Positions 35,266 through 43,778 of a DNA stretch of 64,000 bases are shown one piece after another. Below the pieces are notes generated by a model. The model searched no databases. It worked only from the letters and a program-made list of their open reading frames with translations, and was not told the origin of the DNA. Each line of letters opens with the position of its first letter. Positions within the stretch are counted from its first letter, which is position 1. Origin of the DNA: Rhizobium sp. ACO-34A. GTDB lineage: Bacteria; Pseudomonadota; Alphaproteobacteria; Rhizobiales; Rhizobiaceae. Both the position numbers and the translations under genes were made by a program. The DNA lies in assembly GCA_002600635.1 (NCBI GenBank), contig CP021371.1, positions 1,553,001 to 1,617,000 on the forward strand, read 5' to 3'.

Positions 35266-36159
35266 TCAGATCCGCGCCGTGGAGAAAATTTCCGACAGCC
35301 AGTCGAGGAATGCCCGAACCCTTGCCGAGGTATGGCGGTTCTGCGGGTAGAGCGCCGAAAGCGGGGTAGGCGAGGGCGGGTAATCTCTCAGAACTTCCAC
35401 GAGTGTGCCCTTTTCCAGATCCGGTTCCAGACGGTAGCGCGGAGCCTGTATCAGGCCGAAGCCGAGGCGAGCGAGATCGGCCATGGTGTCGGAATCATTG
35501 ACGGTAACCCGGCTTGGCAAGGGCACCGGTTGCGGCGCTCCGCCGACCATGAATTCGAGCGGCATCGTTTCGCGGGTGCGCGACGAGACGAAACCCACGC
35601 AGATATGTCCTTCCAGATCCCGAGGCGATAACGGCATTCCATGCCGGGCGATGTAATCGGGGCTGGCGCAGGTGATTTCCGAAAGGAAGGTGAGCCTTCG
35701 AGCGATCATGCCGCTGTCGGGAAGCGCGCCGGCCCGGATCGCGCAATCCACACCTTCGCGCACGAGGTCGACCAGACGGTCTCCCTGTCCGATATGCAGA
35801 TCGAGTTCCGGGTAGCGCGCCAGAAAATCCGGCAGGTGCGGCAGCAGGAAAGTGCGGGTCAGCAGCGGATGCGCATCAATCCGCAACAGGCCGCGCGGTC
35901 GGGCGTCGCGAAAGGCGTTGTCGGCTTCCTCCACCTCGGCAAGAATTCCTACACAGCGCTCGTAATAGGCGCTGCCGTCCAGTGTCGTCGTCACATGGCG
36001 CGTCGTGCGCTCCAGCAGCCGCACGCCGAGATCCGTTTCCAGCTGCTTGATCGCCTCGGTCGCCGTCGACCGCGAAAGGCCGAGATCGGACGCCGCCGCT
36101 GAAAAGCTTCGGCGTTCCACGACACGGATGAAGAGCTGCATGCGGTCCAGACGATCCAT
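35266..36159 (-). CDS. LysR-family regulator of the adjacent SDR/tautomerase operon
   Basis: This 297-residue LysR-type protein has an HTH (MDRLDRMQLFIRVVERRSFS) of the DmlR/CrgA-like group and a C-terminal effector-binding fold. It is divergent from an SDR gene 104 bp away, and a palindromic T-N11-A box lies in between (36168-36182). Regulation of the SDR and tautomerase genes is the natural reading. The inducer is unknown. Confidence 0.85.
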   Translation of the reverse strand: MDRLDRMQLFIRVVERRSFSAAASDLGLSRSTATEAIKQLETDLGVRLLERTTRHVTTTLDGSAYYERCVGILAEVEEADNAFRDARPRGLLRIDAHPLLTRTFLLPHLPDFLARYPELDLHIGQGDRLVDLVREGVDCAIRAGALPDSGMIARRLTFLSEITCASPDYIARHGMPLSPRDLEGHICVGFVSSRTRETMPLEFMVGGAPQPVPLPSRVTVNDSDTMADLARLGFGLIQAPRYRLEPDLEKGTLVEVLRDYPPSPTPLSALYPQNRHTSARVRAFLDWLSEIFSTARI

Positions 36160-36167
36160 ATGGATTG

Positions 36168-36182
36168 TTCGCCACGAGCGAA
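36168..36182. promoter_or_regulatory. LysR-type T-N11-A operator
   Basis: TTCGC-CACGA-GCGAA is a perfect inverted repeat obeying the T-N11-A rule, 8 bp from the LysR start codon. It is well placed for autorepression and control of the divergent SDR gene. Confidence 0.6.
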
Positions 36183-36263
36183 TTCAAATGTCAATTATCC
36201 GATGATTGTTTTCTCAGTCCGAAATCGCGATTTTTCCGTCAGACGAAAACAAGGAGTGTCATC

Positions 36264-37004
36264 ATGACAGGAAACATCACCAGGGCAGCCATCGTAACCG
36301 GTTCATCCAAGGGCATCGGCGCTGCCATCGCCCATCGCCTCGCCGCGGATGGCTTCGCCGTCATCGTCAATTATTCAAGCGGTGCGGAAGCCGCAGCCAC
36401 CGTCGTCAAGGAAATTGCGGACGCCGGCGGGCGGGCCATCGCCGTTCAGGCCGACATTGCCGCCACCGACGGCATGAAGACGCTGTTCGATGCCGCCGAA
36501 CAGGCTTTCGGCGGGGTGGACGTGCTGGTCAACAATGCCGGCGTCATGCAGCTCTCGCCGATTGCCGATACCACGGACGAGGCTTTCGAGCGGCAGGTGG
36601 CGATCAATCTTGGCGGTGTCTTCCGTGGTGTTCGCGAGGCGGCCCGACGGCTGCGCGAAGGTGGCCGCATCGTCAATTTCTCATCGAGCGTCGTTGGCCT
36701 CTACCAGCCGGCATATGGGGTTTATGCCGCGACCAAGGCGGCTGTGGAAGCAATGACCCATATCCTTGCCAAGGAGCTGGGGCCGAGAAGCATCACGGTC
36801 AATGCGGTGGCGCCGGGACCGGTCGAGACGGATCTCTTCATGAAAGGCAAGTCGGAAGATCTTGTGAAGACCATCATCGGCATGAACCCGCTGAAACGTC
36901 TCGGCCAGCCGGAGGATATCGCCGCGGTCGTCTCTTTCCTCGCCGGACCGGATGGCGGCTGGGTCAACGGCCAGATCATCCGCGCCAATGGCGTCGTGGT
37001 GTGA
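36264..37004 (+). CDS. Classical short-chain dehydrogenase (FabG-like)
   Basis: This 246-residue SDR has the cofactor motif TGSSKGIG (residues 12-19), NNAG (about 90-93), S141 and the catalytic Y154-A-A-T-K158, so all classical residues are intact. AAGGAG stands 7 bases before the ATG. It is probably a 3-oxoacyl/ketone reductase using NADPH (an Asn-Tyr-Ser-Ser sequence follows the second beta strand). It heads a two-gene set with a tautomerase, divergent from a LysR regulator. The substrate is unknown. Confidence 0.88.
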   Translation: MTGNITRAAIVTGSSKGIGAAIAHRLAADGFAVIVNYSSGAEAAATVVKEIADAGGRAIAVQADIAATDGMKTLFDAAEQAFGGVDVLVNNAGVMQLSPIADTTDEAFERQVAINLGGVFRGVREAARRLREGGRIVNFSSSVVGLYQPAYGVYAATKAAVEAMTHILAKELGPRSITVNAVAPGPVETDLFMKGKSEDLVKTIIGMNPLKRLGQPEDIAAVVSFLAGPDGGWVNGQIIRANGVVV

Positions 37005-37066
37005 GGCAAGGACAACGGTAATCCCGTTTCGCTGTCTATCTCATCATAATGTGAAAGGAGAACGCA

Positions 37067-37279
37067 ATGCCGTTCGTGAACATCAAGACGCCCGAGGGCG
37101 CTCTGTCGAGAAAGCAGAAGGAAGAGATCGTCCACCGCGCTACGGATATGCTGGTGGAATATTTCAGCGAGGCCGCACGGCCTCATACCATGGTGCTGAT
37201 CGAGGAAATTCGCGATGGCGGCTATGCCCGCGCCGACGAAGTCTTCGTGATCCCGGAAGCCTACCGGGCGAAGGACTGA
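37067..37279 (+). CDS. 4-Oxalocrotonate tautomerase-family protein
   Basis: This 70-residue protein starts MPFVNIK, so Pro2 becomes the catalytic N-terminal proline after Met removal. The KEEIVHRATDMLVEYF helix and the EEIRDGGYARADE strand are typical of 4-OT-like enzymes. AAAGGAG precedes the ATG. It follows the SDR gene by 62 bp and is probably co-transcribed. The substrate is unknown; enol-keto tautomerisation or dehalogenation are family possibilities. Confidence 0.85.
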   Translation: MPFVNIKTPEGALSRKQKEEIVHRATDMLVEYFSEAARPHTMVLIEEIRDGGYARADEVFVIPEAYRAKD

Positions 37280-37352
37280 AGCATCTTGCGCAAAACTGTG
37301 CCGCGATTTCGCGGTAACGATATACAGTAAAGTAGAGCATCAAGGGGTGACC

Positions 37353-37437
37353 GCCCGCTGGTCGAGGCCAGCGGGCGCGCAGTGTCCTGTTCAAGGCTCC
37401 TTATTTCGGAGCGGCGAGCCAGAGGCCCAGCCGCTCC
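37353..37437. terminator. Two hairpins between convergent genes
   Basis: GCCCGCTGG-N6-CCAGCGGGC (37353-37376) and GGAGCGGC-N14-GCCGCTCC (37408-37437) are both perfect. They lie between the tautomerase gene and the convergent DUF2147 gene. Neither has a strong T run, so a role in termination on either strand is only likely. Confidence 0.45.
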
Positions 37438-37452
37438 GCCCCACCCCTGGGT

Positions 37453-37788
37453 TCAAAGCCGTGTCCAGGTCTGCGACTTGCAGAGGACTGCCAGAACGCA
37501 GCCCTTCATCTTCAGCGAGTCGCCGGAAACAGTGCCCGAGCCGGAATAGGTCTTGTCTGCTTCCGGATCGGTGATCTCGCCCTTGTAGGAGCCGCCGGTG
37601 CCGGCCATCTTGCCGATCTGCTTACCGGCATGCTTGCCCGATTTCAACGTGACGCAGAAGCTTCCGCCGCAGGGAGCGATTTCCGCGGTTGCTCCGCTGG
37701 CGGTCTTCCAGTTGCCCTCGATAGGCTCTGCTGCCTGGGCCGTGACGGCCGCAAGGGCCAATGCTGCTGCGATGATGATGGAACGCAT
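37453..37788 (-). CDS. Exported DUF2147 family protein
   Basis: This 111-residue protein has a signal peptide (residues 1-20, AAVTAQA). The mature domain has the DUF2147 beta-barrel pattern GNWKTASG, APCGGSFCVTL, and the closing CVLAVLCKSQTWTRL. Four cysteines remain in the mature protein and may form disulfides in the periplasm. A GGAGGAAG site decides the start at MRSII. The family is widespread in proteobacteria and without an assigned reaction; an envelope role or lipid binding is only suspected. Confidence 0.8.
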   Translation of the reverse strand: MRSIIIAAALALAAVTAQAAEPIEGNWKTASGATAEIAPCGGSFCVTLKSGKHAGKQIGKMAGTGGSYKGEITDPEADKTYSGSGTVSGDSLKMKGCVLAVLCKSQTWTRL

Positions 37789-38317
37789 GTTGATGTCTTC
37801 CTCCCGAAACAAGCGTGAATATTGACGGAACCCTTTGCCTTCCTCTCCGGCCGGACAGTCTTGTCCCCCAGGCGGGCTCGATCAACGAGGGGAAATTATC
37901 TTACGCGGACGTAAAGGTAAATAGTGCTTCTGCGCCGCGAAGGCCAGCGGCGCACGCCTCTTTTAGAGGGTCCGAGAATAGGCAGACGATTTTCATGGTT
38001 AGCTTTCGGTTTAAAGCCGAGCGTGAATCATTCGTAAATTTTATTCGAAAGTCCTTAATATGCAGGCGAAGTGATGTTTAACAAAAAGCCAAGTTTACCA
38101 AGCGTTTGTACTTTGTTTTCAGCAAATTAAGCATGCATTTTAAGCGCATGTTGAAAGGCTTTTGGCATATTGGGGTCATCAAACGAGCAGGGAATAACCC
38201 GCCGGCCGGAAGGATCTTAACAAAGCCGCGAATGAGACGGCAGGGATCCGGAAGGGGCTCCTAAAAGGGGCAAAACAGGGACAGTACAAACCGTTAGGCT
38301 AGACAGGGACAAAAACG
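37789..38317. other. Long AT-richer intergenic region
   Basis: This 529-bp spacer precedes the Sel1-like gene. Its middle (about 38020-38160) is clearly more AT-rich than the surroundings and reads like a promoter or nucleoid-protein target. GGGACAGTAC and AGACAGGGACA lie close to the start of the next gene and partly repeat each other. I see no convincing gene or RNA fold. Confidence 0.4.
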
Positions 38318-38584
38318 ATGGCACGCTTTGAAATGCATAATTCCGGAATGGCCACGATGGGTGGCGAAACTCGCGCCGATGTCTTCTGCGACATGGGTCT
38401 GATGTATGCAACCGGCCGCGGTTGCTCCATCGATCTCGTCTCGGCGCACAAGTGGCTGAACATCGCCGCCATCAAGGGCTGCGAACGCGCCGCCGAGCTG
38501 CGCGCCGATCTGGCCCAGACGATGAGCAAGCCCCAGCTGGCGGAAGCCCTTCGCGCCGCCCGCGAATGGATGACGATGCACTGA
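38318..38584 (+). CDS. Short Sel1-like repeat protein
   Basis: This 88-residue protein contains one Sel1-type helix-turn-helix unit (FCDMGLMYATGRGCSIDLVSAHKWLNIAAIKG, residues about 23-55), followed by a helical tail EWMTMH. Single-repeat cytosolic proteins of this size are common and conserved in Rhizobiales, but their partner is unknown. There is no signal peptide. GGGAC is the nearest ribosome-site match. It is monocistronic, with a strong terminator at 38695. Confidence 0.75.
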   Translation: MARFEMHNSGMATMGGETRADVFCDMGLMYATGRGCSIDLVSAHKWLNIAAIKGCERAAELRADLAQTMSKPQLAEALRAAREWMTMH

Positions 38585-38694
38585 TAAATTTAGATACCAG
38601 AGCCGGCGCAATGCCGGCCGGGGGCAACAAGAAAAACCCTGGGAGAGGGGAAAGTGGCGGGGGTCTTTTGGACGGGGCCGATGCCAACACATGA

Positions 38695-38737
38695 GAACCG
38701 CGACCGGCAGGGAACAAGGCCGGCGCGGTTCTTTTTA
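38695..38737 (+). terminator. Terminator of the Sel1-like gene
   Basis: GAACCGCGACCGGC pairs with GCCGGCGCGGTTC (one bulge) and is followed by TTTTTATT. It also separates the convergent aminotransferase gene ending at 38757. Confidence 0.85.
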
Positions 38738-38756
38738 TTGTGCTGATGGCAAAGTT

Positions 38757-39866
38757 TCAGAGGGAAGCGAGCACCTTCGGCAATGCTTCCTCGAAAAGGT
38801 CGAGCGCCTCCGGCAGGCCGGTGGAGACGCGGATGCAGCGATTGAGCGGCGCCACGCCCGGCATGCGGATGAAAACGCCGTGCTGCATCAGCCCATCGAC
38901 GATCGAGCGCGCATAGGTTCCGTCGCGTCCGCAATCGATGGCGACGAAGTTCGTGGCCGAGGGCAGTGGCTGAAGGCCGTTTGCGATCGCGATTGCCGCG
39001 ATCCGCTCCCGCGCGGCGCTGATCTTGCCGACGACTTCTTTCAGATAGGCCTGGTCCGCAAGCGCAGCCAGTGCTGCCTCGGTGGAAAGCCGGGGCATGC
39101 CGAAATGGTTGCGGATCTTGTCGAAGGCGACGATCGTTTCCGGCGCGCCGAAAGCATAACCGACGCGAGCGCCGGCAAGACCATAAGCCTTGGAGAAGGT
39201 GCGCGTACGGATCACGTTGGGCAGGTCGATCAGCGCATCGGAAGCCGGCGTGGAGCCGGCCGGGCCGCATTCGCTATAGGCTTCGTCGAGAACGAGAAGC
39301 GTCGTCTCCGGCAGGGCGCGGGCAAAGGCGACGACATCTTCGGCATCCCACCAGCTTCCCATCGGATTGTCGGGATTGGCGAAATAGACGAGCGGCGCGT
39401 TTTCCCGCTTCGCTGCCGCGAGCAACCCGTTCATATCCTCCCGGTCTCCGGTGTAGGGCACCGTGACCAGCCTGCCGCCGAAACCGCTGACATGGAAGTT
39501 GAAGGTCGGATAGCCGCCGAACGAGGTGACGACCGGCATGCCGGGCTCGATCACGAGGCGAACGATGAGGCCGAGCAGATCGTCCACGCCTTCACCGACC
39601 GCAATATTGGCGGGCGAAAGGCCATGATGGGCGGCAAGTGCCGCCTTGAGAGCGAAGTTTTCAGGATCGTTGTACTGCCAGATGTCTCCGGCTTTTTCAC
39701 GAATGGCGGCAAGGACGGAGGGAGCCGGACCGAAACCGCTCTCATTGGCGCCGATACGGGCCTTGACCGAGAGGCCGCGGCCTCGTTCGATGGCCTCGGG
39801 GCCTACGAAGGGAACAGTTGCGGGAAGGGCGTCGACGAGCGGCGTGAAGCGCGAAAAACCTGGCAT
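38757..39866 (-). CDS. HisC-like class I/II aminotransferase
   Basis: This 369-residue fold-type I PLP enzyme resembles histidinol-phosphate/aromatic aminotransferases: ANESGFGPAPS, GYPTFNFHVSGFGG, ANPDNPMGSWW, LDEAYSE and the PLP lysine in RTFSKAYGLAGARVGYA (about residue 222). It lies outside any his operon, so it may be a second HisC, an aromatic or a phenylalanine aminotransferase. The specificity is not assigned. The start was placed at MPGFSRF because upstream residues are not family-like; the ribosome site is weak. Confidence 0.82.
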   Translation of the reverse strand: MPGFSRFTPLVDALPATVPFVGPEAIERGRGLSVKARIGANESGFGPAPSVLAAIREKAGDIWQYNDPENFALKAALAAHHGLSPANIAVGEGVDDLLGLIVRLVIEPGMPVVTSFGGYPTFNFHVSGFGGRLVTVPYTGDREDMNGLLAAAKRENAPLVYFANPDNPMGSWWDAEDVVAFARALPETTLLVLDEAYSECGPAGSTPASDALIDLPNVIRTRTFSKAYGLAGARVGYAFGAPETIVAFDKIRNHFGMPRLSTEAALAALADQAYLKEVVGKISAARERIAAIAIANGLQPLPSATNFVAIDCGRDGTYARSIVDGLMQHGVFIRMPGVAPLNRCIRVSTGLPEALDLFEEALPKVLASL

Positions 39867-39987
39867 TCTGAATGTATATCCTGGGCAGTCTTGAAAGTCG
39901 GCCCAACATAGGCCCTTGCGCTGAGGGCGCAAGGGCAAGCTCTTCGCTATCTGGTGATGAGGAGGAGGAAAATGGTGTCGCTGATGG

Positions 39988-40386
39988 TCAGCGGCGCTTC
40001 GGCTTTTCGATCTTTTCGCCCATCATGAAGTCGGCACGGACGATGGTGTGCAGCAGGGGTTCGGGAATGATCGCAATGAACTTCACGCCGACCCGGCTGC
40101 CGCTGCGATAGACTTCCGCACAGCCGATGCGGTCGGCAAGGCCGAGGACCTGCAGGTAATAATGGGCCGAAAGGCCGATCGTGGTGGTGATCTCGAGGGC
40201 TGCACCGCCCTGCGAGATGTCGACGACCTCACAGCTCCGCATGGTGATTCCGCTGAGGCCCGGGCTGACGGCCATGATGCGGGCCGGGCGGCGCACATAG
40301 AAGCGCTCAAACTTGCGCTCGTACATTTCCGACCTGACCGACGCCAGATGCGTAGCACCCAGCATCTGCCCCTGTACATTCTCCAT
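39988..40386 (-). CDS. PilZ domain protein, first copy
   Basis: This 132-residue protein contains the c-di-GMP-binding RxxxR in FYVRRPARI and the second motif as VDISQGGAAL (usual D/NxSxxG) over about residues 30-75. A beta-barrel remainder ends VGVKFIAII. AGGAGCAG precedes the ATG. It is divergent from the host-attachment gene; a second PilZ gene lies on that gene's other side. It probably binds c-di-GMP and adjusts motility, polysaccharide or attachment; the effector is unknown. Confidence 0.85.
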   Translation of the reverse strand: MENVQGQMLGATHLASVRSEMYERKFERFYVRRPARIMAVSPGLSGITMRSCEVVDISQGGAALEITTTIGLSAHYYLQVLGLADRIGCAEVYRSGSRVGVKFIAIIPEPLLHTIVRADFMMGEKIEKPKRR

Positions 40387-40630
40387 CTGCTCCTGCCTCC
40401 TCGGTAACGGCTATGAGAAGGAGTGTCCGCGAAAACAATTGTGGCCATGTCAAAACGATGATTACAGTTTTACCAATCCAGCGGTTTTGCCCTGATTTTT
40501 CGTGAGAATCTCGATCTGGCATGCCATTTTTTGATCCGGCTCATGAAATTCGTCGCGTCGATCCTATACTTTAGGAAGTGCCCCCGCCGCACAGGCGGAG
40601 GAGCGGCATGCCGCGGAAACGGAGGAAGTC

Positions 40631-41077
40631 ATGGAACGCATCGTTATCGCGTCGAAGTCCTGGGTCGTTGTCTGTGATGGCGCGAAAGCGCTGTTCCTGC
40701 AGAACGCCGGAGACTCCCGGGCGCTGAACCTGAAGGTCATGGAAACACTGACGCAACCCGACCAGCCCAGCCGCGAGCAGGGGACGGCCCGTCCCGGCCG
40801 GGTGTACCAGTCGGTGGGTGGGGCCCGCAGCTCCATGGAGGAGACCGACTTGCATGAACAGGCGGAAGCCGGGTTCCTGAAGGAGGTTGCGGAAAAACTC
40901 GGCCGCATGGCCCGAAGCGGTGAAATCGAGAACGCCGTGCTGGTCGCGCCGCCGAAGGCGCTGGGTATTCTTCGGGAACAACTGGGCGAAGAGGCTGCCG
41001 GAGTGATCCGTGGCGAGGTGGCCAAAGACTTTGTGAAGATGCCCGTGCCCGATATCGAGAAGCATCTCGCCGCATAG
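40631..41077 (+). CDS. Host attachment protein family (AtsE-like)
   Basis: This 148-residue protein matches the family described as required for attachment to host cells in Agrobacterium: it opens with VIASKSWVVVCDGAKALFLQN, has HEQAEAGFLKEVAEKL in the middle, and shows LVAPPKALGILREQL with VRGEVAKDF-like ending. The fold is related to release-factor-1/pelota-like (baeRF) domains, so a cytoplasmic role is more likely than an adhesin. GGAGGAAG precedes the ATG. It lies between two PilZ-domain genes, which suggests a link to c-di-GMP-controlled surface behaviour. Confidence 0.85.
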   Translation: MERIVIASKSWVVVCDGAKALFLQNAGDSRALNLKVMETLTQPDQPSREQGTARPGRVYQSVGGARSSMEETDLHEQAEAGFLKEVAEKLGRMARSGEIENAVLVAPPKALGILREQLGEEAAGVIRGEVAKDFVKMPVPDIEKHLAA

Positions 41078-41135
41078 GCGCTTTGGATATGCCAGTTCGA
41101 GACGCCGGCCGCATTCGCGGCCGGGGCAACGGTTG

Positions 41136-41489
41136 TTACTGGCCGAGTTCGAAGGACAGGCGGACGACGTGGTGCAGGAATTCCGCGTTGATCAGCATGT
41201 TGAAGCCGACAGTCACCTTTTCTGCCTCGCGGCGGATCAGCGTGCAGCCGATCTCGTCGTGGATGCCGAGGATCTCCAGGAAGAAATGATCGGGCAGCGC
41301 AACATGCGGGCTGACTTCGACTTCCGCGCCATAGAGGGAGATATTGCGGATCAGGCAACGCAGCTTGGTCTTCGTGCTCAGGTGACGGCCGACGAAGATG
41401 ATCTTGCCCGGCCGGTCGACCGTGAACTTCTCGTAGACACGGTCCGGCGGTATGTTCTGCTTTGCGTCGGGTGTGGCCTGCAAGGGCAT
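41136..41489 (-). CDS. PilZ domain protein, second copy
   Basis: This 117-residue protein has a PilZ core with KFTVDRPGKIIFVGRHLSTKTKLRC and RNISLYGAEVEV (the N-x-S-x-x-G motif) near residues 20-60. The first Arg-rich motif is weaker than in a canonical RxxxR (only RPGK), so c-di-GMP binding is uncertain. It resembles the first PilZ copy in its second half (FFLEILGIHDEIGC versus YYLQVLGLADRIGC), so the two are paralogues. GAGGGTAAT decides the start at MPLQATP. It converges with the host-attachment gene. Confidence 0.82.
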   Translation of the reverse strand: MPLQATPDAKQNIPPDRVYEKFTVDRPGKIIFVGRHLSTKTKLRCLIRNISLYGAEVEVSPHVALPDHFFLEILGIHDEIGCTLIRREAEKVTVGFNMLINAEFLHHVVRLSFELGQ

Positions 41490-41538
41490 GATTACCCTCC
41501 CTCGATTATCTTTTGGTCTCAATATAACGCAACTTCCC

Positions 41539-41576
41539 TTATGCTTCCTCAACGCTAAGCATAAAATCCCGGGATT
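41539..41576. promoter_or_regulatory. Two perfect palindromes upstream of the glyoxalase-related gene
   Basis: TTATGCTT-N10-AAGCATAA (41539-41564) is an 8-bp perfect inverted repeat, immediately followed by the 12-bp palindrome AATCCCGGGATT (41565-41576). They lie 50 bp from the PilZ start and about 230 bp from the next gene. The rest of the 319-bp gap 41490-41808 is GC-rich, may be structured, and shows no gene. Confidence 0.45.
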
Positions 41577-41808
41577 GTGCGCCGTTCCGCCGCGGAGCCG
41601 GTTTCAGTTTGCTCCCGCCGTCGAAGATCTTGACAGCAGAGGTCCGACTTTCCATATCTGCGCGTGGTTGGAGGCGCCGGCCGCCCGCGGGCAACAGCCC
41701 TTGGTGAAGTCCTCCCGACACATGGAAGAACCCTCGTCTGCGCATGCATGGGAGGGGCAATGCGGGTCCCCTTCGATTTTTGCATGCGGTGAAAAGAGAG
41801 AGGTTGCC

Positions 41809-42252
41809 ATGTCGATGGCTCAATTGACGATTGATGAATTGAAATCCCAGGCCAGGCGCTTGCGCGACGCCATGGCTGGTAACGGCGCGCCCGTAAGCCA
41901 CAGCGCCGCACTGGAACTGGTTGCGAAGAGCCACGGCGTGCGTGACTGGAACACGCTTTCGGCCATGGCCGCCCGCAGCGACAATGCCGAAGTGGCGCCG
42001 GTTGCCGTGGGAGCGCAGGTGAGTGGCGAATATCTCGGCCAGCGTTTCACCGGTCGCGTCCTCGCCTTGTCGCGGCTCTCGCAGAGCAGCTATTATGCGA
42101 TCACGTTGCATTTCGACGAGCCGGTGGATGTCGTGACGTTCGACAGTTTTTCGGCATTCCGCAGCCGGGTGAACGCTACCATCGACGGCAAGGGCGTTTC
42201 CCCGCGCCACACGTCGAACGGGCGTCCTCATCTGGTGCTCGATCTGCGATAA
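41809..42252 (+). CDS. Glyoxalase-related domain protein
   Basis: This 147-residue protein opens with LTIDELKSQARRLRDAM and the motif HSAALELVAKSHGVRDWNTLSAM. That is the small helical domain found in rhizobial proteins annotated as glyoxalase superfamily-related; it also occurs fused to true glyoxalase folds elsewhere. The C-terminal half (VSGEYLGQRFTGRVLALSRL) is a beta-rich barrel with no catalytic residues that I can name. The GAGAGAGG site supports the start. The function is unknown. A terminator follows at 42256. Confidence 0.65.
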   Translation: MSMAQLTIDELKSQARRLRDAMAGNGAPVSHSAALELVAKSHGVRDWNTLSAMAARSDNAEVAPVAVGAQVSGEYLGQRFTGRVLALSRLSQSSYYAITLHFDEPVDVVTFDSFSAFRSRVNATIDGKGVSPRHTSNGRPHLVLDLR

Positions 42253-42255
42253 TAA

Positions 42256-42300
42256 GAAGAGACCCCGATCCCCATTGTTTGCGGGTATCGGGGCCTCTTT
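42256..42300 (+). terminator. Terminator of the glyoxalase-related gene
   Basis: AGACCCCGAT pairs with ATCGGGGCCT across a 16-base loop region and runs into CTTT. It lies 3 bp after the stop codon. Confidence 0.75.
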
Positions 42301-42474
42301 ACCGCAAGCCAGACTGCTTGACGGGTCGGTGCCGCCGCGCTACCCCTTTCGCCATCCTTACGCGCAGGCTCTGACGGCCATTGGCGCGATCTTCCAGACA
42401 CGTATGTCACGCGGAGCCGGGCAACGGTTTTGTGGTTACGGCATGCGAAGAGAACATGGCATCGGGAGACTGAC

Positions 42475-43692
42475 GTGACGGGCAGACTGGTCATCATCGG
42501 GGCAGGGCAGGCTGGTTTTGCCCTTGCGGCAAAGCTTCGGGCTCTGAAGGACACCAGACCGATCACCATCCTCGGAGCGGAAGACGTTCTGCCATACCAG
42601 CGTCCGCCGCTTTCCAAGAAATATCTGCTGGGCGAGATGAGTTTCGACCGGCTGCTCTACCGTCCTGAAGCCTGGTACGGCGAAAACGACGTCGAGGTTC
42701 GCCTGTCGACGCCCGTGGAGGAAATCGACCGCGCGAACAAGACCGTGCGCCTGTTCGATGGTTCCACACTGGCTTACGAGACGCTGGCAATCGCCACCGG
42801 TTCGACGCCCCGCCGCCTGCCGGCGTCGATCGGTGGCGATCTGGACGGCGTTTATACGGTTCGCGACAAGGCGGATGCCGACAGGCTGGCAGAGGAGATG
42901 AAACCCGGCCGACGCCTGCTGATCATCGGTGGTGGCTATATTGGCCTCGAGGCTGCCGCCGTCGCGCGTCACCTCGGACTGGAAGTGACCCTGATCGAGA
43001 TGGCCGATCGTATTCTTGCGCGCGTTGCCGCCGCCGCGACCGCCGATGCCATGCGCGCGATCCATCAGGCCCGTGATGTCGTCATTCGAGAAAAGACTGG
43101 CCTCGTGCGCCTGATCGGGCGGGAGGGCCGGGTGACGGGAGCCGAGCTTTCGGATGGTTCTGTCATCGATGCCGACATCGTCATTGCAGGTATCGGTGTT
43201 ACGCCGAACGACCGGCTTGCGACCGATGCCGGTATCGCGACTGCCAATGGCATTCTCGTCGACGCCTTCGCCCGGACCTCTGATCCCTCGGTTTTCGCCA
43301 TGGGAGATTGCGCCGTCTTCGACTGGAAGGGTCAGAAGGTCCGGCTGGAATCGGTGCAGAACGCCGTCGATCAGGCGGAAGCCGCGGCAGCCGTGATGGT
43401 AGGTGGTGTCGAACCTTACCAGCCGAAGCCGTGGTTCTGGTCGGACCAGTATGACGTCAAGCTGCAGATCGCCGGCTTCAATCTCGGTTACGACGACACC
43501 GTCGTCAGGCCCGGCGCCCGCGAGGGCAGCCTTTCCATCTGGTACTTCGCTGGCGGAGAGTTCATTGCCGTCGACGCGATCAACGATGCGAAGGCCTATG
43601 TCACTGGCAAGAAACTGCTGGAGCTCGGGCGAAGCGTGGACAAGGCCGTGATTGCGGATCCCTCCGCGGATTTGAAGCTTCTTCTGGCCTGA
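42475..43692 (+). CDS. FAD-dependent ferredoxin reductase (rhodocoxin/putidaredoxin reductase type)
   Basis: This 405-residue flavoprotein starts at GTG with GGGAG 6 bases upstream; this start puts the FAD motif VIIGAGQAGFALAAKL at residue 5, as in the family. It has the NAD-binding IIGGGYIGLEAA near residue 160, ATGSTPR, and the FAD ribityl motif AMGDCA near residue 278. It should pass electrons from NADH to a 2Fe-2S ferredoxin for a P450 or dioxygenase. No partner gene is adjacent, so the acceptor is unknown. Confidence 0.9.
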   Translation: MTGRLVIIGAGQAGFALAAKLRALKDTRPITILGAEDVLPYQRPPLSKKYLLGEMSFDRLLYRPEAWYGENDVEVRLSTPVEEIDRANKTVRLFDGSTLAYETLAIATGSTPRRLPASIGGDLDGVYTVRDKADADRLAEEMKPGRRLLIIGGGYIGLEAAAVARHLGLEVTLIEMADRILARVAAAATADAMRAIHQARDVVIREKTGLVRLIGREGRVTGAELSDGSVIDADIVIAGIGVTPNDRLATDAGIATANGILVDAFARTSDPSVFAMGDCAVFDWKGQKVRLESVQNAVDQAEAAAAVMVGGVEPYQPKPWFWSDQYDVKLQIAGFNLGYDDTVVRPGAREGSLSIWYFAGGEFIAVDAINDAKAYVTGKKLLELGRSVDKAVIADPSADLKLLLA

Positions 43693-43778
43693 TCGACAAG
43701 CCCGGGCGGTCTCGAACCCGCTCCAGATGTCGTTCCGAAAGGCAGTCGCAGCTTACTTTATATATAGGCACGCATCAG

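Noticed and set aside
41600..41808. Possible ROSE-type RNA thermometer before the glyoxalase-related gene
   Set aside because: The leader is GC-rich, but the characteristic ROSE element pairing with the ribosome site could not be drawn, and the product is not a heat-shock protein.
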